This document shows positions 51,226 to 64,000 of a DNA stretch of 64,000 nucleotides, in pieces; position 1 is the stretch's first letter, and every line of letters begins with the position of its first letter. Source of the DNA: Hydractinia symbiolongicarpus (Eukaryota; Cnidaria; Hydrozoa; Anthoathecata; Hydractiniidae); contig NC_079879.1 in assembly GCF_029227915.1 (NCBI RefSeq), positions 34,166,501 through 34,230,500 of the forward strand, written 5' to 3'. A program made the position numbers and the translations under genes. Under the pieces are notes generated by a model. That model did no database searches, was not told the DNA's origin, and saw only the letters and a program-made list of their open reading frames with translations.

Positions 51226-54000
51226 CAACCTCGTCCCCAGGGCATCTTGTATCTTTTCTGACCCCGGGACGGCGATACGAACATGGCCCTGGAGGAGGCC
51301 TCGTCACGTGACCCTCCAATACACAGTATTTCTGTGTGTAATATTTAATGAGATTTGTCTCAATGTACCAAAGTTTTAATATAACCTTGCAGAGCTAAGC
51401 GAGATCGGCCTTTTACGTCACAGATGCGTGCGGCGAGTTTGTTTTGATTCCTCTCATCGCAACACACAAACTTCTCGCATATTGCCCTTGATTGTTTTGT
51501 GTAAATGTATAAATATACAATAATGTTATTTAGGCTGCTGTTTACTTGAAGAAATTCAAGCAATTTAGTTATGTGTATTTCACTGAATTGGTTGACTAGC
51601 AAGCACTGGGTTGCAAAACTTGTAGCTAGGGGAAACTTGGAAATTAGTAAATGATTTGCCCATCTGAACATAGCACTTCGTTGGTTCTCTAAGGTGCAGA
51701 TATGGCTACATAATTTTCAAATGTTCGTATCATTCTAGGTGCCCGACTGAAAGTAGCTAGGCAGAAATTTAACCTCATATTAACATTTACATTTTTTATT
51801 CATTTTGGCTGAACTTTAGAATTCTCATTTACCGTGAGTTCATATCTGTGTCTGCATTACTGCTTTTATATGATGACAAAGATTTTGCTGTATTTAAACA
51901 ATACTTAGCTGAAACTGAATTCAACTATGGTGGACTCACTGCTTGCAGTTATATTGGGTGAAAAAGGCTTCAGAAGAGTATTTACTTTAGAAGTATTTTT
52001 TTCTTTTACATTTGTGGCCTTAACATTTCCAAAAAGCCACCCATTACTGATAAATTCTGCTTTTTCTTTTCTTAATGACATGTTTTAAAACGCCTTGCAG
52101 CTTTTTTATTTTTTACTCAGCAAGCTCACATTTATTTTGTATATACACTTAATTTGCATCTAATTTATACAAAAACAAGGTTTTTTTCTGTTTAAAACAT
52201 AAATAATTCAAAAATTTTATCAAAAGCATTAAGCTGGTTTGAAAATCGAGAACGACAAGTCTGCGTGTGATCTGTTTTCTCGATTTAATGTATCACTGCC
52301 TTAATAGTTTAGAAAGAATTGATATACGACTTTACGAACAGCAAAGTATTGCTACCTTGAGAAAAAAATGTTTCGGGAATAATTTTTTGAGGAAATTATT
52401 TTGGGGATTTTGGACCAAAATTAGTTTCATAAATTCGCACTTTTTAGAGCTCATCAAAATTCTGCTGCTGTTCAAAAATCGATTTTTATTGATATATACA
52501 TCTATTTATTGTTATCATTCTGCTTGGAAAATATTTAAAATGCCAAACTAGCTAACCGTGAAGATTAATTCAGTATTCTCATAAGAGCATCCTATCACAA
52601 AAAGATGTCAGCAAAGAGACATTCCTTGCAACTAATTTTTTTGTTTACTAGCATAATTTTAGGTTGAATCTTATCTGACATTTCTGAGGTTAGAATAGCT
52701 TTTAAAATTTTCTGAATCTGTCAAAATTGATATGCTGTCAAAACGGCTTATCGGCGTCTTTGAAAAGGGCTAAATTCTGAAACTCAGGGTTATTATTATT
52801 AACTATTTTTTGGCTCAATTTCATCAAACCAATCTAAAACCATATCATACCAAATCTCAAGTCAATATTTTAATTTTTACTGAAGTTATGGGACGCTTTA
52901 TAAACTATATACTCGGTTTAGACTTTTTTTTGTGATTTTTTATGTTCACTTCTTTGTAATTTGTATTAAAACTCTTGAGATAATATATCACAGTGGTGAG
53001 CTGTTAAATAAATACCATCATCTTCAATACATCCTGGATTTAACCATATGCCTAATTGAGCGCTCAATAAAATTTGATTGAGTTCGATTTTCTGAAATTT
53101 CTTCATAGCGTGTTAAAAAAGGCCTAGCAAGAATCAGTTTAAGAAAATCTTCCTACCTTTTTCTCTTCCTCAAAATGGCTTTTTAAATTTTTCATGCCTG
53201 GTGTAATTTTATATTTTATCAGATAGGTTTAAAGGTACTCCTTAACAAGTTTCAAGTCAATAACTTTATTTTTTTACTGAAGCTTTTGCAATTTGAATTT
53301 TCTTGAATTAGGCCGGATAAATGTGCATTCAATGATAAAATGGCTCCGACGGTTAACCTATTGGCTTTTTATATCTTTTATAGTAACCAAAGCATATAAG
53401 GTAATAAAACATGCCCACTAATAACAACCTGATATAATTTAAAACGTAATGTATATATATTTTGTAAAAAAAAAACATTTTCGATACTTTGTGCAAAATT
53501 ATTTTGTCTATAAAGGACATGGGCGGCAATTTTATGCAACGTCAGTCTTTGCAAAAAGCTGCAAATCAAACCTGGCCACTTGGAAACAAATTGAGTTTCT
53601 TTCTTTTGTTCTTACCTTGATAGTGTGTTAGGTATAGTGTGCTAGCTAACAACTTTTCTAGCTTTATTAAACATTCCCAGCTATTGAAATATTGTCATGT
53701 AAGCAGTATTACTTTATGATGTCTTATTTTATACTCTCATTGCTTAGTAATGCTTTTTATTAAATTTTTCACTTTAAAAAAAACTTGATACTGCTGATAC
53801 ACCTCCGCCATTTTAAAACGAACAGCTTCCTCCTGTTGGTCACAGACTCGCCGCCTCGCCAAAATGTTTTGTATGACGCAATAATTATTTGACATATCCG
53901 CGCCAATCAGGTTTCATATCGGACCAGCCTCCTCCAGGGCCATGTTCGTATCGCCGTCCCGGGGTCAGAAAAGATACAAGATGCCCTGGGGACGAGGTTG
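51226..54000. mobile_element. 2775 bp DNA transposon, non-autonomous, with 74 bp perfect TIRs and 9 bp TSD
   Basis: The left TIR (51226-51299, starting CAACCTCGTCCCCAGGGCAT) is identical over 74 bp to the reverse complement of 53927-54000. The 9 bp direct repeat GCAAATCTA flanks it at 51217-51225 and 54001-54009. Long TIRs and a 9 bp duplication fit Mutator-like (MULE) elements, though I see no transposase. The interior is AT-rich and includes the repeat shared with 33690-33880. Confidence 0.88.
52726..52910 (+). repeat. second copy of the 33690-33880 repeat, inside the TIR transposon
   Basis: It has the same ordered strings as 33690-33880 (TCAAAATTGATATGCTGTCA, TTATCGGCGTCT, TTTCATCAAAC, TTTTTACTGAAGT). 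A weaker third echo (CAAGTCAATAACTTTA-TTTTTTACTGAAG) follows at about 53250-53285. Confidence 0.75.
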
Positions 54001-56944
54001 GCAAATCTAGTGTTTCAAGAAATTACGTGGGTATGTTTTGCAAATTTGATTTTCAGTTTTCTGTATGTCTTCATTTTCTTATTGCCAAGCAAACTCAGTA
54101 TTTAGACATAGGAATAGAATTTTTTCGGTCGCTTTAAAAGTTGAAATGATTAAACTTAAAGAGCGGACATCATTTCCAACACGTTTTTAATAAGCAATCA
54201 TAATTCTAAAAACGCTGCCATCTTTAGTATCATGGAAATTGAGCATATTGAGCGTCGACGTTAAATCATTAAAATTTGCTTCGAAGCATGCCTTTATGGG
54301 AACCAGACTTTACAGAAATTGTATTCTATTTCTCATGTCCTTTATCAATCAATTAATTTGTCTCCGACAGATATTCCAAGTATATCTCCTATTACTTGGC
54401 ACACTTATAGTATGTCATAAAAGGGAAAAAAAAGGCAGCTTTGAATTTATGTCACCACTTTTCCAGTGATGCCATCGGAAATTTGTCTAAAGTACCACTA
54501 TCTGCTAAAATTCAATTACTTTAGCTCTAGAATAGATTTTAAAATTTTTCAGTTAAGTATCCTGGCTAGTTTCTGAAAAGTATTCTTGCATTTCTTTCAC
54601 TTTTGATATGACATTGTTGTCATCTATCGCATCGCTATTGTAGCTACAATCGTCCGAACCTTTAAATTTGAGAGAATGGGATAATAAGTAATCATACAGT
54701 CTTATGAAACCTTTGTTAATATCCATTTCTTTTCTATTTTTTATCTTTCCGTATGTGATAAAGAATTTTCATTATCTAATATCTCGTCACATTTTCTCCG
54801 AGTTTGTGGTTTTCCATTGGTTCAAGCAAACGGTAGAATTCATGTACTGCTAAATGATCACAAGTTGATGTAAGAATCTTCACGAGAGAGTTATAACACC
54901 CTGTCTTATAAGGTACGCCCGAACACGCCCATCCACGCCCATTCACGCCCACACCACACATTTAAACAAACACAATGTCACACATAGATGTTTAAAACTA
55001 ATATAACCATGTTAGCGTTTTTTTAACTGGTCCAAGTGACGAAAAAAGTGCCAGTACTTAAACATTATCACAAAGCAACTGTAATTTGCTTGGACGGTCT
55101 AATATGTTCACTTTGCAGATGTGATGCTTTTATGACGTCCTTTTTTTTCTCCACTATACTGTGCTAAGCCGCAATTAAAATGTTTTGGCTTAAAGTCAAT
55201 ACTACAAGTTATAAATAGTCGGTCGGTGAGTTAAACATTCTGTCAATATTCGTTCATTGTATCTTTGTTTTAATATTTTGTCAAGGATTCCATATTATTT
55301 TACCATGCTTGTTCGAGGCTCGTTAAAGCTCTATGTCAGACAAATTTTTTAGTCGTGACATAAATATGGAGAAAAAGCCTGGAGTAAGTAACGGAAACAT
55401 AACTGTTAAATAATCCGAAAAGTTGTGAATCAGGTTAGTATCTACTTTGACAAATAATGGTTCTGAATATTATCTGTATTTTTTATATCAATTCTATTCT
55501 CTCATCATATTTTATATCATACAGTAAGATTTTTAAAAAAACCCTGTAACATTATACCAATACAAGGAAATCTTAAATATTCAATGACATAACTTAGTTA
55601 CTTTAAAAAACACCGGATGAGTTACCCGATCACATAAAAAAACGTGATGGCTAATCTTGCCGTAAAATGTTCTTTTCCAAAATGGGAAGGGTTATTGGCC
55701 GAATGTTGGCAAGTTAATAAATACCGGGCACTGCAAAACCGTGAGTAGTAAGATAGGATTGAGACTTTAGGTGATTGTCCATGTTGAGCTGTCGTTGTGT
55801 TTGTACAGCTTCCGTAGCACATAAGGGAGCTATAAATGCAAAGGACTCTTTCATAGGATCCTCACTTCTATCAGTGCCAATACGTCGTGAATACTACAAC
55901 AACTTGCATCTTTTCTGACAACGGCATAGCCAGACAAACATCCTCTAAAAGAGAGGTCTTGGAACAAGTTTGGTGCTAACAGAAACTAAAAAAGTAATTC
56001 ATACGCTCATCTCTTGAACGGGATAAATAACATTCAAATCGGTGTGAATAATGAGAAAAGCATTACGATGAACATACCTGATCCTTCTCTACCTTGTTTT
56101 CAAGGATACTTTCATCAACAAGCTAAAATACATCTACCCAGAAGACCTCTTGATATCTCTCTTGATTGAGTAGTAGTGTTTCTCTGTGGCTTGCATTTAA
56201 GCTGATCAGCAAAAGACGATAGAAATTCATTTCACAAAAGAACCCAAGGATGTAACGGATGCTGGACTCGATAATGCATTTAGTACGTAATAAAAACTAA
56301 AAACTAAGACAAAAGATTGTATAAAATTAGTGAAATATTGGATTAAATATGACATCCATTTCTACTTAGCATACCTTCCCAATCGCATTGTCACATACAG
56401 ATTGTCATGACTTTATCATTTTATCAGCTGTCTTTTAGATTAACCTATTAAGGAAAGTGTTATTAGAGGAATAAATTACCCGGTTCTCACAAGTGATTTC
56501 TCGAAAGATAGAAACTTCGTTACCAATATAAACAATTAAGGGACTATCATTTCATTTTTTTTAAACATATATAACTTGATCGCAATAAAAAAATAAAAAC
56601 ACTATACTTGAAGTGTTCGTGAGCGTTTTATATCAAAGATCCTTGGTCATATCATCGCAATTTTGTTCCCACCAGAAATATGGCGTCAAAGTTCGTCACA
56701 AAATAACCTACAGACGAGTTACGTACCCACGTGTCGTAAAGTCTTCTTAGGAAAATTCATCTTGTTTCATATATCACAAGTCTTATTTTTAAATAGTGTG
56801 AAATTCAGACTCTAAGGTTAACGAGAAATCCGTAGACTTACACTTTCGTTTTGTTTTCCATTTGTATTACAACTTATTTTCGTTTTAACACTAAAAAAAA
56901 TTCTACTTGCTATTGGAAACATCCCTAAAAAACGTAAAAAGGGC

Positions 56945-57005
56945 TTAACGTACATAATCGGTAGCCCGTGAATAAATCCACCAGTTTGCCCGTTTTTTTA
57001 TTATA
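56945..57005 (+). repeat. diverged fragment of the dispersed palindromic repeat
   Basis: ATCGGTAGCCCGTGAATAAA, then TCCACCAGTTTGCCCG and a T-rich end, matches the first third of the family unit. Confidence 0.65.
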
Positions 57006-59596
57006 TTTACATCTGCTAAAGTAACTTTAACTCGGTATCAATAATTCCTAGTTTTCTTTATTACTGGTTGCGTGGTAAAAATAGTAGCAAGCAGCCAATC
57101 AGAAAGTTCGTTCAGTATTTCGATGCGGGTTAAACCCGTGATAAGCAGCTGCCTGTCGCACCCTCGTTTTCTACGTTGCATATGGTTTGACGGATAGAAG
57201 CGTTGCGTTCCTTTGATGAGCAAGTCAATCAGAAACATGAATTTAAGACCTGTATTTTCCAGACTATTTCTCCAGCCAACAGATAGTGAAAAATAATGCT
57301 AGCGAAATATAAAACTACCCTTGCTATGACGAAATCATATATATTTCTTTTGCTTGAAAAGTTGATTTAAACTACAGTAAATGATAAAGTTGCAGATAGA
57401 AACCGGCATATCGGATTTTTGATGAAAACGAAGATACAATTGTGTACCATAGCTGCTGAAAAAATAAGTAAAATATCCATAAAATAATTTGAATATCATA
57501 AAGTTGAATGTTAATACAGCTTGGCAGGTATTCTTTGAAGCAACGAACAATGTTTAACTACACTGGGAAGGTGAGTCTGAGTTAAGAGGATGTAATATAT
57601 AGGCTAATTGATTTCCAGGGATAGTCTCCATAATTTCGTTAGTTGGAAGAAAGAGAAACTAATACAGAGTAATCATACAAAGTTTTTGTCACAAGTGGAG
57701 TTTTTAGGACCACAATGTTTAATAAGGAAATAAGTTTATCATTATTATTTCATCAAAATAGTTAACGATTTTTATCTGCAGTTATTTCTAGTTATCATTA
57801 AAATCCTAACCAACTTCATTTCCCAAGCATCTTTGTGTCTTCCCGTTTCTTATTCACCATATACTTAGCACGTTAGTACTGAAGAACAGATTCACCCCTC
57901 TTCCTCTCCTCACCTTGCATGCAGCTGTACGCTTTGACAGTTACCCTCTTCTTGTGACTTCGACATTTATTCATCCCCCATCTTTACCACGCACTATCAT
58001 TTCTCTCATCAACTTAATTTTCCAGTCATATGGGATTTATTCCGAGACCGGCGACTTGTTTAAGAGGAATTGTTCAAACAAGATTTATACAGCTTTTATA
58101 ATTACTTCTTCTTTCACATAGTATTAGGCAATTGTGAGCTCATGTTGCCAAAAGCAAACAGAGGTGAAATGCTTAACGCTCTCCTCCGCCCACCCTGCGT
58201 GTGTTAATTATTTTATTTTCGAGCTTTCTTCTTTATCCAAATTGTTTTTATCAAACTCCTCACCAACTTCTTCACCGAACTTTTTCATGTTAGCAATTCA
58301 ATTACTTGTCTTGTCTCGTTTTTGGTATTGTTATTATTCCCTTGAATGATCTTACCCTTCAGCACTCATGAGCCAATCATATATCAACACACAAATACAG
58401 TCTTTCGTTTCGTTCCGAAAAGTGGATGTTAAGCTGTAGTTACAATGAAGCCTAAAAATAAATATGTTAGTTAATTTTAGAGCCTGGATGTCAGGGAAAC
58501 ACTTGCAAGTATCAAGTACCCTACTTGAGAAAAGCAGCGTTTATGGTAGCAGTTTCTACTATCCAGTCACGTCTCCTGTGCGGTTAACCTCGTCTTTAAA
58601 TACTTAGAAATCGGCAACTTCTTCTTCAGGGTTTTATTTGACTTTATTGGTAAAGTAGCAGGGCGAAGGAAAAATGGCATGGGGCTGAGGTCTGGAAATC
58701 AATTATTAGTTTTTTCAACAAGGCTAAAAAATAACTGAACACAATTATGAATGAAAAGACAGTGCTGATTTCTTTTACCGCTAAAATAAGGGCTTTGACT
58801 AGACGTTGTTCTTAGTGATACGTTATGATATTTTCCTCGCCTGCATCTTAAAATATAAATAGAAGTTAAGTTTTAAAATGTTATGTGTATAATAAGCATT
58901 ATCACATGTGTATAAGTAGCTGCGTAAAAAAATGTATGCATACCAAAGAACGCAAGTGTCAACAACAAAAAGCTACATACTAAGATGCTTATATATGAAT
59001 ACACGTTGTTTTTTAAATATAAGAACATCCCAAAACAAGAGATAAAAACAAGAGCAACAACAAAAATACCACAAGGTTATTTCTACTTGTAATATATTAT
59101 GATCCCCCTGTTTCACAACTCTGTCTTTTCCTTTTAAGACTGATCACAAATCAAGATATGTTTAACACACATGCCAGACATTTCACCATCATGGCTATCA
59201 GCTCTTAAAACAAATAAATGCATAAATTACGGCTTAGTGACATCATATTTAAGTGGTTCGTTTCCATGGCAACTAACTTTATGGTCGTTGTTTCATATTA
59301 GGAGGTCAGATAACTAATTCGTGAGAAAACGTAGAAAATTATTAGAAAAATTATAGCCAAATATGTTGGTCGTTTTTTTGTAGTTACCAAATGTGTGTGC
59401 GCATTAAGAATTTATACATTATGTAATTTGGCATCGTGAGAGAAAAAACAACATACTATCCAATCAAAAAGAATGATAGAAAAACTTTTCAAGGGTAAGT
59501 GCTCCTTGAAGTGTGATTGTGGTGTAGCATCAACATATCAACATATATGTAGCCGGAGAAATAACAACTTCGTGAGAGCAGAAAAATCAAGCAAAA

Positions 59597-62500
59597 ATGA
59601 TTACTAAAAGGAAAGAATTTTCGGCTAGCGAAAAAAGAAAATCAGGTATGTTTCTAGCGCTCCGGAAGTTGCACGTCAAAACTCATGAAACTTTACGTGC
59701 GGTAATTTTAAACATTATAAACTAATTTGAGAAATTACTTTTTGAAACCTTTATAATGTGCCAGTGGTTTATATGAAAAATGGCGGACGACTGAAGGTGA
59801 TATATTTCTGCCTTATTGCTTTTAAAGTATTTTAAGAAATTTTATGAATGCTATTCTTCTGATAGTTACGTGATTATATTTACAGCATGGGGTAACAACA
59901 AAGAGCTTCAAGAAAGTTTACGTTTGAAAACATAGCACAGAGGATCGTGTCTCCATGCACTGAAAATAAAAGTTTATGTTTGTTTAAGCCGTTTTATGTG
60001 TTTGCTATCTCGCATGACATTCGTCGTGTTACCTCGTGTAATATGGATTACAATCAGTTAATTAATTAAACAAGTCGTAATTCATTTTTAAACGTAAAAG
60101 TTTATGAGATAAAGCGTAGAGAGGACAGCACATCAACGGGTTATATTGTCAACTTTGTGTCGTCCTCCTATGCTTGTTTATTTTGAGGTAAAGAAGATAA
60201 CATCTTTTTCCGGTCGATCATTCCGATATAATTTTTTTTCGTAATATTTTGTTTTGCAGATGAAATCAAGCACAGAGATATTGACAGCATAAGAAAGAAA
60301 TTTGAAAGAGAAGAAGATAGCATGGCGTCACCGCGAGGGAGAAGGAGAAAGCTCTCCATCCCACAGCTTATAAATCAAGCAAAAACGAGAAAACAAAGTA
60401 TTTATGGCAATAAACTAGAGGTCATTGACCACCACAACACTAAATCACACATTGCTTTTTTACGAAGAGTTAGCATAAACCCGACAGAAACAATGTATCC
60501 CATAGCTGTTATTTTACCGAATGGTGTAAAGCAAGTTGTAAGTGTTTCTTTTATAAATTTTTATTCATATCGCATTTACAATCCATTTATGGTTGCATGT
60601 CTTCTTTTTACAAAACGATATTTATGTCAAGATAAACGCTTCCAAACCATGTTGGTTGTTATGTGGTAATAAATTTCCCCTCCTTCACGATGCTTCATGT
60701 CAAGATAATTCGAGAAATTCTGACAATTCATTGTGAGTTATCCTGACACAAATTTAATTTGCGATTACGCGCCAAACCGGAACGCGATTTTTAAAGTAAA
60801 AACTAACTCGAGGTTCATATTAAGAGGGGAGGAAGTACGTAGTATTTAAAGCCACGAGTTAAGAATTTTGCCTTAACAAACACTACCCCAAGGTATAAAG
60901 AAAGAAAGAAAAGAATAACAACTTCGAAATATCAAGAAGCACACAGGTTTTGTATAACCTAGGGTATTGCAAACAACATTGGTCGAAACTCCTAATTTTT
61001 TTCCGTTAAATGCGTTTTTTAGGAAATCAGGTATATGTATGGATATGTTACTTTTTCAATTTTTATCAAAAATAAAAGCAAAAAGAAGTCTAATTGAATA
61101 AAATGAACATTTTTTTACTATTTAAGAAGGTGAAAATTCGCTTGAATCTTCTGCGTTATTAAAACTTCTTTTATTTCTCACTTTTATTATTGTATTGACG
61201 GTCTTCTGTTAACCTAAACAAATGTTAGTAAACTGTTTTAAATGATACCGTTACTTCTTGTTTTAATATAATTATCTGCTGTCTTTTTACATTGCTGCTA
61301 TCAAATTACAAACAAATATCTTCCCTCCTGCTATTAGTCGCATGTTGAATACCTAGAACATAACAGGGGATTCCAAAACTGCTTTCTAATATTTCCCTAC
61401 AAATTTTTCTGTGGAATAAATATTTGGCTTAGTTAAGCATTAAATGATGATTGAAATTTTCACAAGCTGCTTTTAGATAGAGTAGAGTTAACAAAAATGG
61501 CGACAAACCAACTACAGCTAAATATGGTTATTAAAAAAGCCCATAGTTAGATTAGAATTTAGAACGCCATTTAAACTTTATTTACTGTGTTTAAATGGTG
61601 GAAATAGTGGCTTCCTCAGACCCTATATTTCCCAGGCCCCAGGCTTCGTCGATTAAATAACGTCTTTTCTGGCTGTCTCTTTACGTTTGAATTGTGTTTG
61701 GAGAAAGAAAAATCATGGCACAAGAATATAAGCCAACCGTGATTCACACAAATCTTACTTTTGCGTCATATACAGTTGGTAAGGAAGTTTCATGGTTGAT
61801 ATTTGAAGCAGGATATGAAAGGAGGATACGCGTAAAAAAGCTGTTTTCTTTATAAAAAGAACAAATCAGTTTACAAGGAAAAATTCTTGCTTTTTCCTGT
61901 AAAATAGAAAAACAACATTCATCAGAACTGGTCTATTCTTTTGTGCAAAGTACTTGAAAATTATTGATGGCAGCCAATATAATAGATTTTTGAGCAAGCT
62001 TTCATTTACTATATATTAAGCGGTTTTATAGCAAGTTGGACTTCAAACTGAAAAATAACGTGAATAGCGTGTAAAAGAGAACATCCTAACCCCCTGTTTT
62101 TATATTTTGATCTTCACAGTGAAGCTATATAAAAAGGAAGACCTGGGGCTATTTGATAAACAAAAATGTTACTACGGTAAAATCTATTTTGCTAATCTTC
62201 TTTTAGACGTGTGACGAGTTAATAGACTTTAGAAAACAAATCTACGACAATTTTACCCCATGGTTTTTGTAATTTCTCAACTGTGTCAACAAATCTATCT
62301 AAGCAAAGTTTTGAATGCAAAGATTATCGTTAAAAAAAAGCAAAGTAAATATTTTTCTAATAAGTTAATATATATTTCATCAATATTGTTTCTTCTTTCA
62401 AGATTGCTGTGCCTAGCAATGCGAAGTTAAAAGACGTTTTAGAAGAAGTCCGCGAAGACCTTCCACTTGGTATTGCAGCATACGCTTTTCATGACGCCAA

Positions 62501-64000
62501 AGCTAACAAACCAATTAGCATTACAAGCCCATCTGTCAGCTTTGTTGGGGGCGAATTGAAAATAGTCAAACAACAAACTAAAAGCAATAACTACGAAGAA
62601 CAAGGTACAAAATTTATACAATGGGTTGATATTTTTCTGTATATAGACAATGTATTTGATATAACTAAAATAATGATACTCTATCTTATACGAATCAGGG
62701 CTATGTTATGTTCTAAATGAAGATATTTTAACAGGGAGAAATCATGGGCGTTTAAGTACAAGAAGTTGTTCATTTGCAATTAAAATGTCATAAACTTAAC
62801 ACCTAAGTTCGACGCGTGGGTGAAGTAGCGAAAAACATATGCAAATGAAATCTAGTAATTTTCACAGCGCTTATTTCTTCACTAAAAGAAAGCGCAAGAT
62901 GCTTTATAAACAAGCAAGTGAATTGTGTTATGTGAAAAGCATGTCACAGTCTAAGTACACAAGTTTGATATATTTAAAATCAATAAAATAATTCTTGGTG
63001 ACGCTGAAATATCAAAATTGTGAGAAAGAGACGCACTTTTCCTGCATTTTAAGTGCTTACATTAGAGTACTAAAGAATTATCCCCTACCAATGTTAACTG
63101 TTGGTCCTTTTTGATTTTTTAACTCAAAGAACTATTACAAAGTTGTTGTCGCAAAAACAGCAAAATAATTCATTTTGTTCAACCTCAAAGTAAATTAACT
63201 CAACCATTACATCATTCTAAGGATTAAAGACGTCTTGTGCCGGCTGGGAAGGATGTTTAAAATTGCGAAAACAACAATTAAATTTCGTGACTTTTTCTTT
63301 CCACTTTTTCTTTCCACGATATCAACTTGTATATCTAAAATATCAATTATGTAAATGATGCACGGAGTAACTTCAAAAAAATAAATAAAAAAACGACAAA
63401 AGCGCGTGCATTTGCAAGTAAAGAGTAAAGTAAGGAGAAAAATTTATTATTGAAAAGTTCATTATAATGTATACATTGAAAGAGACACGAAATCAGCTAT
63501 TAAGTTTTCGATTTGGTGACTTACACGAATTTCATTTGAGACGGTGATGAAACGTATCACCACGGCAGTGTCAGTTTATTACACACAGATGGAGAACTGA
63601 GTACATCGATGGAGAACAGGATATACGGGGAAAATTGGGATACAATATGACCAAATATGACTAGTAATTTACTGACTGTCCACAATAAAATGTCCACAAC
63701 AAAGATGGCGGAGATCTTAGTACTTTAAAATATTTTTTTCACCATTAATTTCGTGGTAAAAGATTAGAAAAAATGGGTAATTGAGTCAAATAGGTTATAT
63801 AATGAAGACCACATATAAAATCACAGTGTCCTTGTAAGTCCTTTGAAATCGATATCCTAAACGATGTGTTATATGTTTTCAGATAGTCTAAGGGAGATTT
63901 CTGCTTTTATGACAATATTCAATAAATACAATATTCTCCTGTTAAATAAACAGTTTCTTTTTGTTCATAGATAAAGACAGGCGCTTGCAAATAGTAAAGG
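59597..64000 (+). CDS. 5' part of a gene with a ubiquitin-like Ras-binding-type domain, PLEKHG5-like (partial)
   Basis: Exons: 59597-59645, 60260-60537, 62403-62604 and 63971 to beyond the window. All borders are GT-AG with matching phases. The N-terminus is basic and polar (MITKRKEFSASEKRKS, SPRGRRRKLSIPQL). Residues from about 85 on (PIAVILPNGVKQV, IAVPSNAKLKDVLEEVREDL, YAFHDAKANKPISITSPSVS, FVGGELKIVKQ) have the beta-grasp look of an RBD/RA domain. The order resembles the N-terminal domain of PLEKHG5, a RhoA exchange factor, including the PxSxT...FGG...LKVK-like end. No DH or PH domain lies within the window, so the assignment stays tentative. Other RBD-bearing RhoGEFs or RGS proteins are possible. 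Confidence 0.65.
60538..62402 (+). other. intron of the PLEKHG5-like gene, with a possible alternative first exon
   Basis: Mostly nothing recognisable. At 61715-61778 an ATG-led frame of 21 codons (MAQEYKPTVIHTNLTFASYT) ends at G|GTAAGG in phase 1. It could join the exon at 63971 but not the one at 62403. Whether it is used is unknown. Confidence 0.35.
62605..63970 (+). other. intron of the PLEKHG5-like gene
   Basis: AT-rich sequence between two well-placed splice sites. No exon, clear repeat or regulatory element was recognised. Confidence 0.5.

Larger units (their letters stand above)
47744..59596. other. gene-poor, transposon-rich region
   Basis: No gene could be supported on either strand across this ~11.9 kb; all open frames are short and without recognisable motifs. 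Mobile elements and repeats are listed separately. The stretches 48430-49200, 49330-49870, 50790-51215 and 54010-59596 (apart from the fragment near 56950) show nothing I can name. Confidence 0.6.

Noticed and set aside
54776-54961. Minus-strand frame with a GRGWACSG repeat-like start
   Set aside because: It arises from a short CACGCCCATTCACGCCCA tandem motif at 54918-54950; no conserved protein features.
55622-55822. Minus-strand 66-codon frame with several Cys
   Set aside because: No signal peptide, no motif and no flanking splice sites in phase; likely chance.
57900-58350. Two consecutive Ser/Phe-rich open frames
   Set aside because: Pyrimidine-rich sequence keeps frames open by composition; no domain and no splice structure.

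Overview
This window is metazoan nuclear DNA. It is AT-rich, has short GT-AG introns and many small dispersed repeats, and carries a lectin/EGF gene of a type I associate with early-branching animals. A cnidarian, probably a hydrozoan, is my best guess, but that comes from overall character rather than a diagnostic marker. I rebuilt exon structures by hand from reading frame, splice consensus and phase.

Layout. (1) 295-3395 (+): the last 301 codons of an INPP5B/OCRL-type inositol 5-phosphatase (ASH domain plus catalytically dead RhoGAP). (2) 7677-23434 (+): a large secreted protein gene with a signal peptide, 12 C-type lectin-like modules, 12 EGF modules, and one of two alternative ~2.5 kb terminal exons encoding a long unrecognised domain. 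Predicted products are 2727 or 2738 residues. (3) 25115-30887 (+): DYNLT1/Tctex-1 dynein light chain. (4) 31976-39784 (+): CCDC83-like coiled-coil protein. (5) 40953-41948 (+): an intronless coiled-coil protein that I do not recognise. (6) 42378-43715 (-): intronless DNAAF3, the axonemal dynein assembly factor. (7) 44419-47743 (-): POLR2F (RPB6), a shared RNA polymerase subunit. (8) About 48-59.6 kb: gene-poor and transposon-rich, including a 908 bp piggyBac-like element and a 2775 bp element with perfect 74 bp terminal inverted repeats and a 9 bp target duplication. (9) 59597 to the window end (+): the 5' part of a gene with a ubiquitin-like Ras-binding-type domain, resembling the N-terminus of PLEKHG5.

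The most unusual system is the lectin/EGF gene. Every internal exon is symmetric, phase 1 to phase 1. The array grew by exon duplication, and two CTLD exons are almost identical, as after recent conversion. The final exon is itself duplicated, so one recognition array can be joined to either of two large, diverged C-terminal domains. Only 117 bp separate the two, and a perfect 15 bp inverted repeat lies in the intron where the choice is made. Genes 3 to 6 form a run of dynein/cilium-linked or coiled-coil genes, which may or may not be meaningful. Several dispersed repeat families occur more than once in the window, and one LINE fragment can be seen nested inside another repeat.
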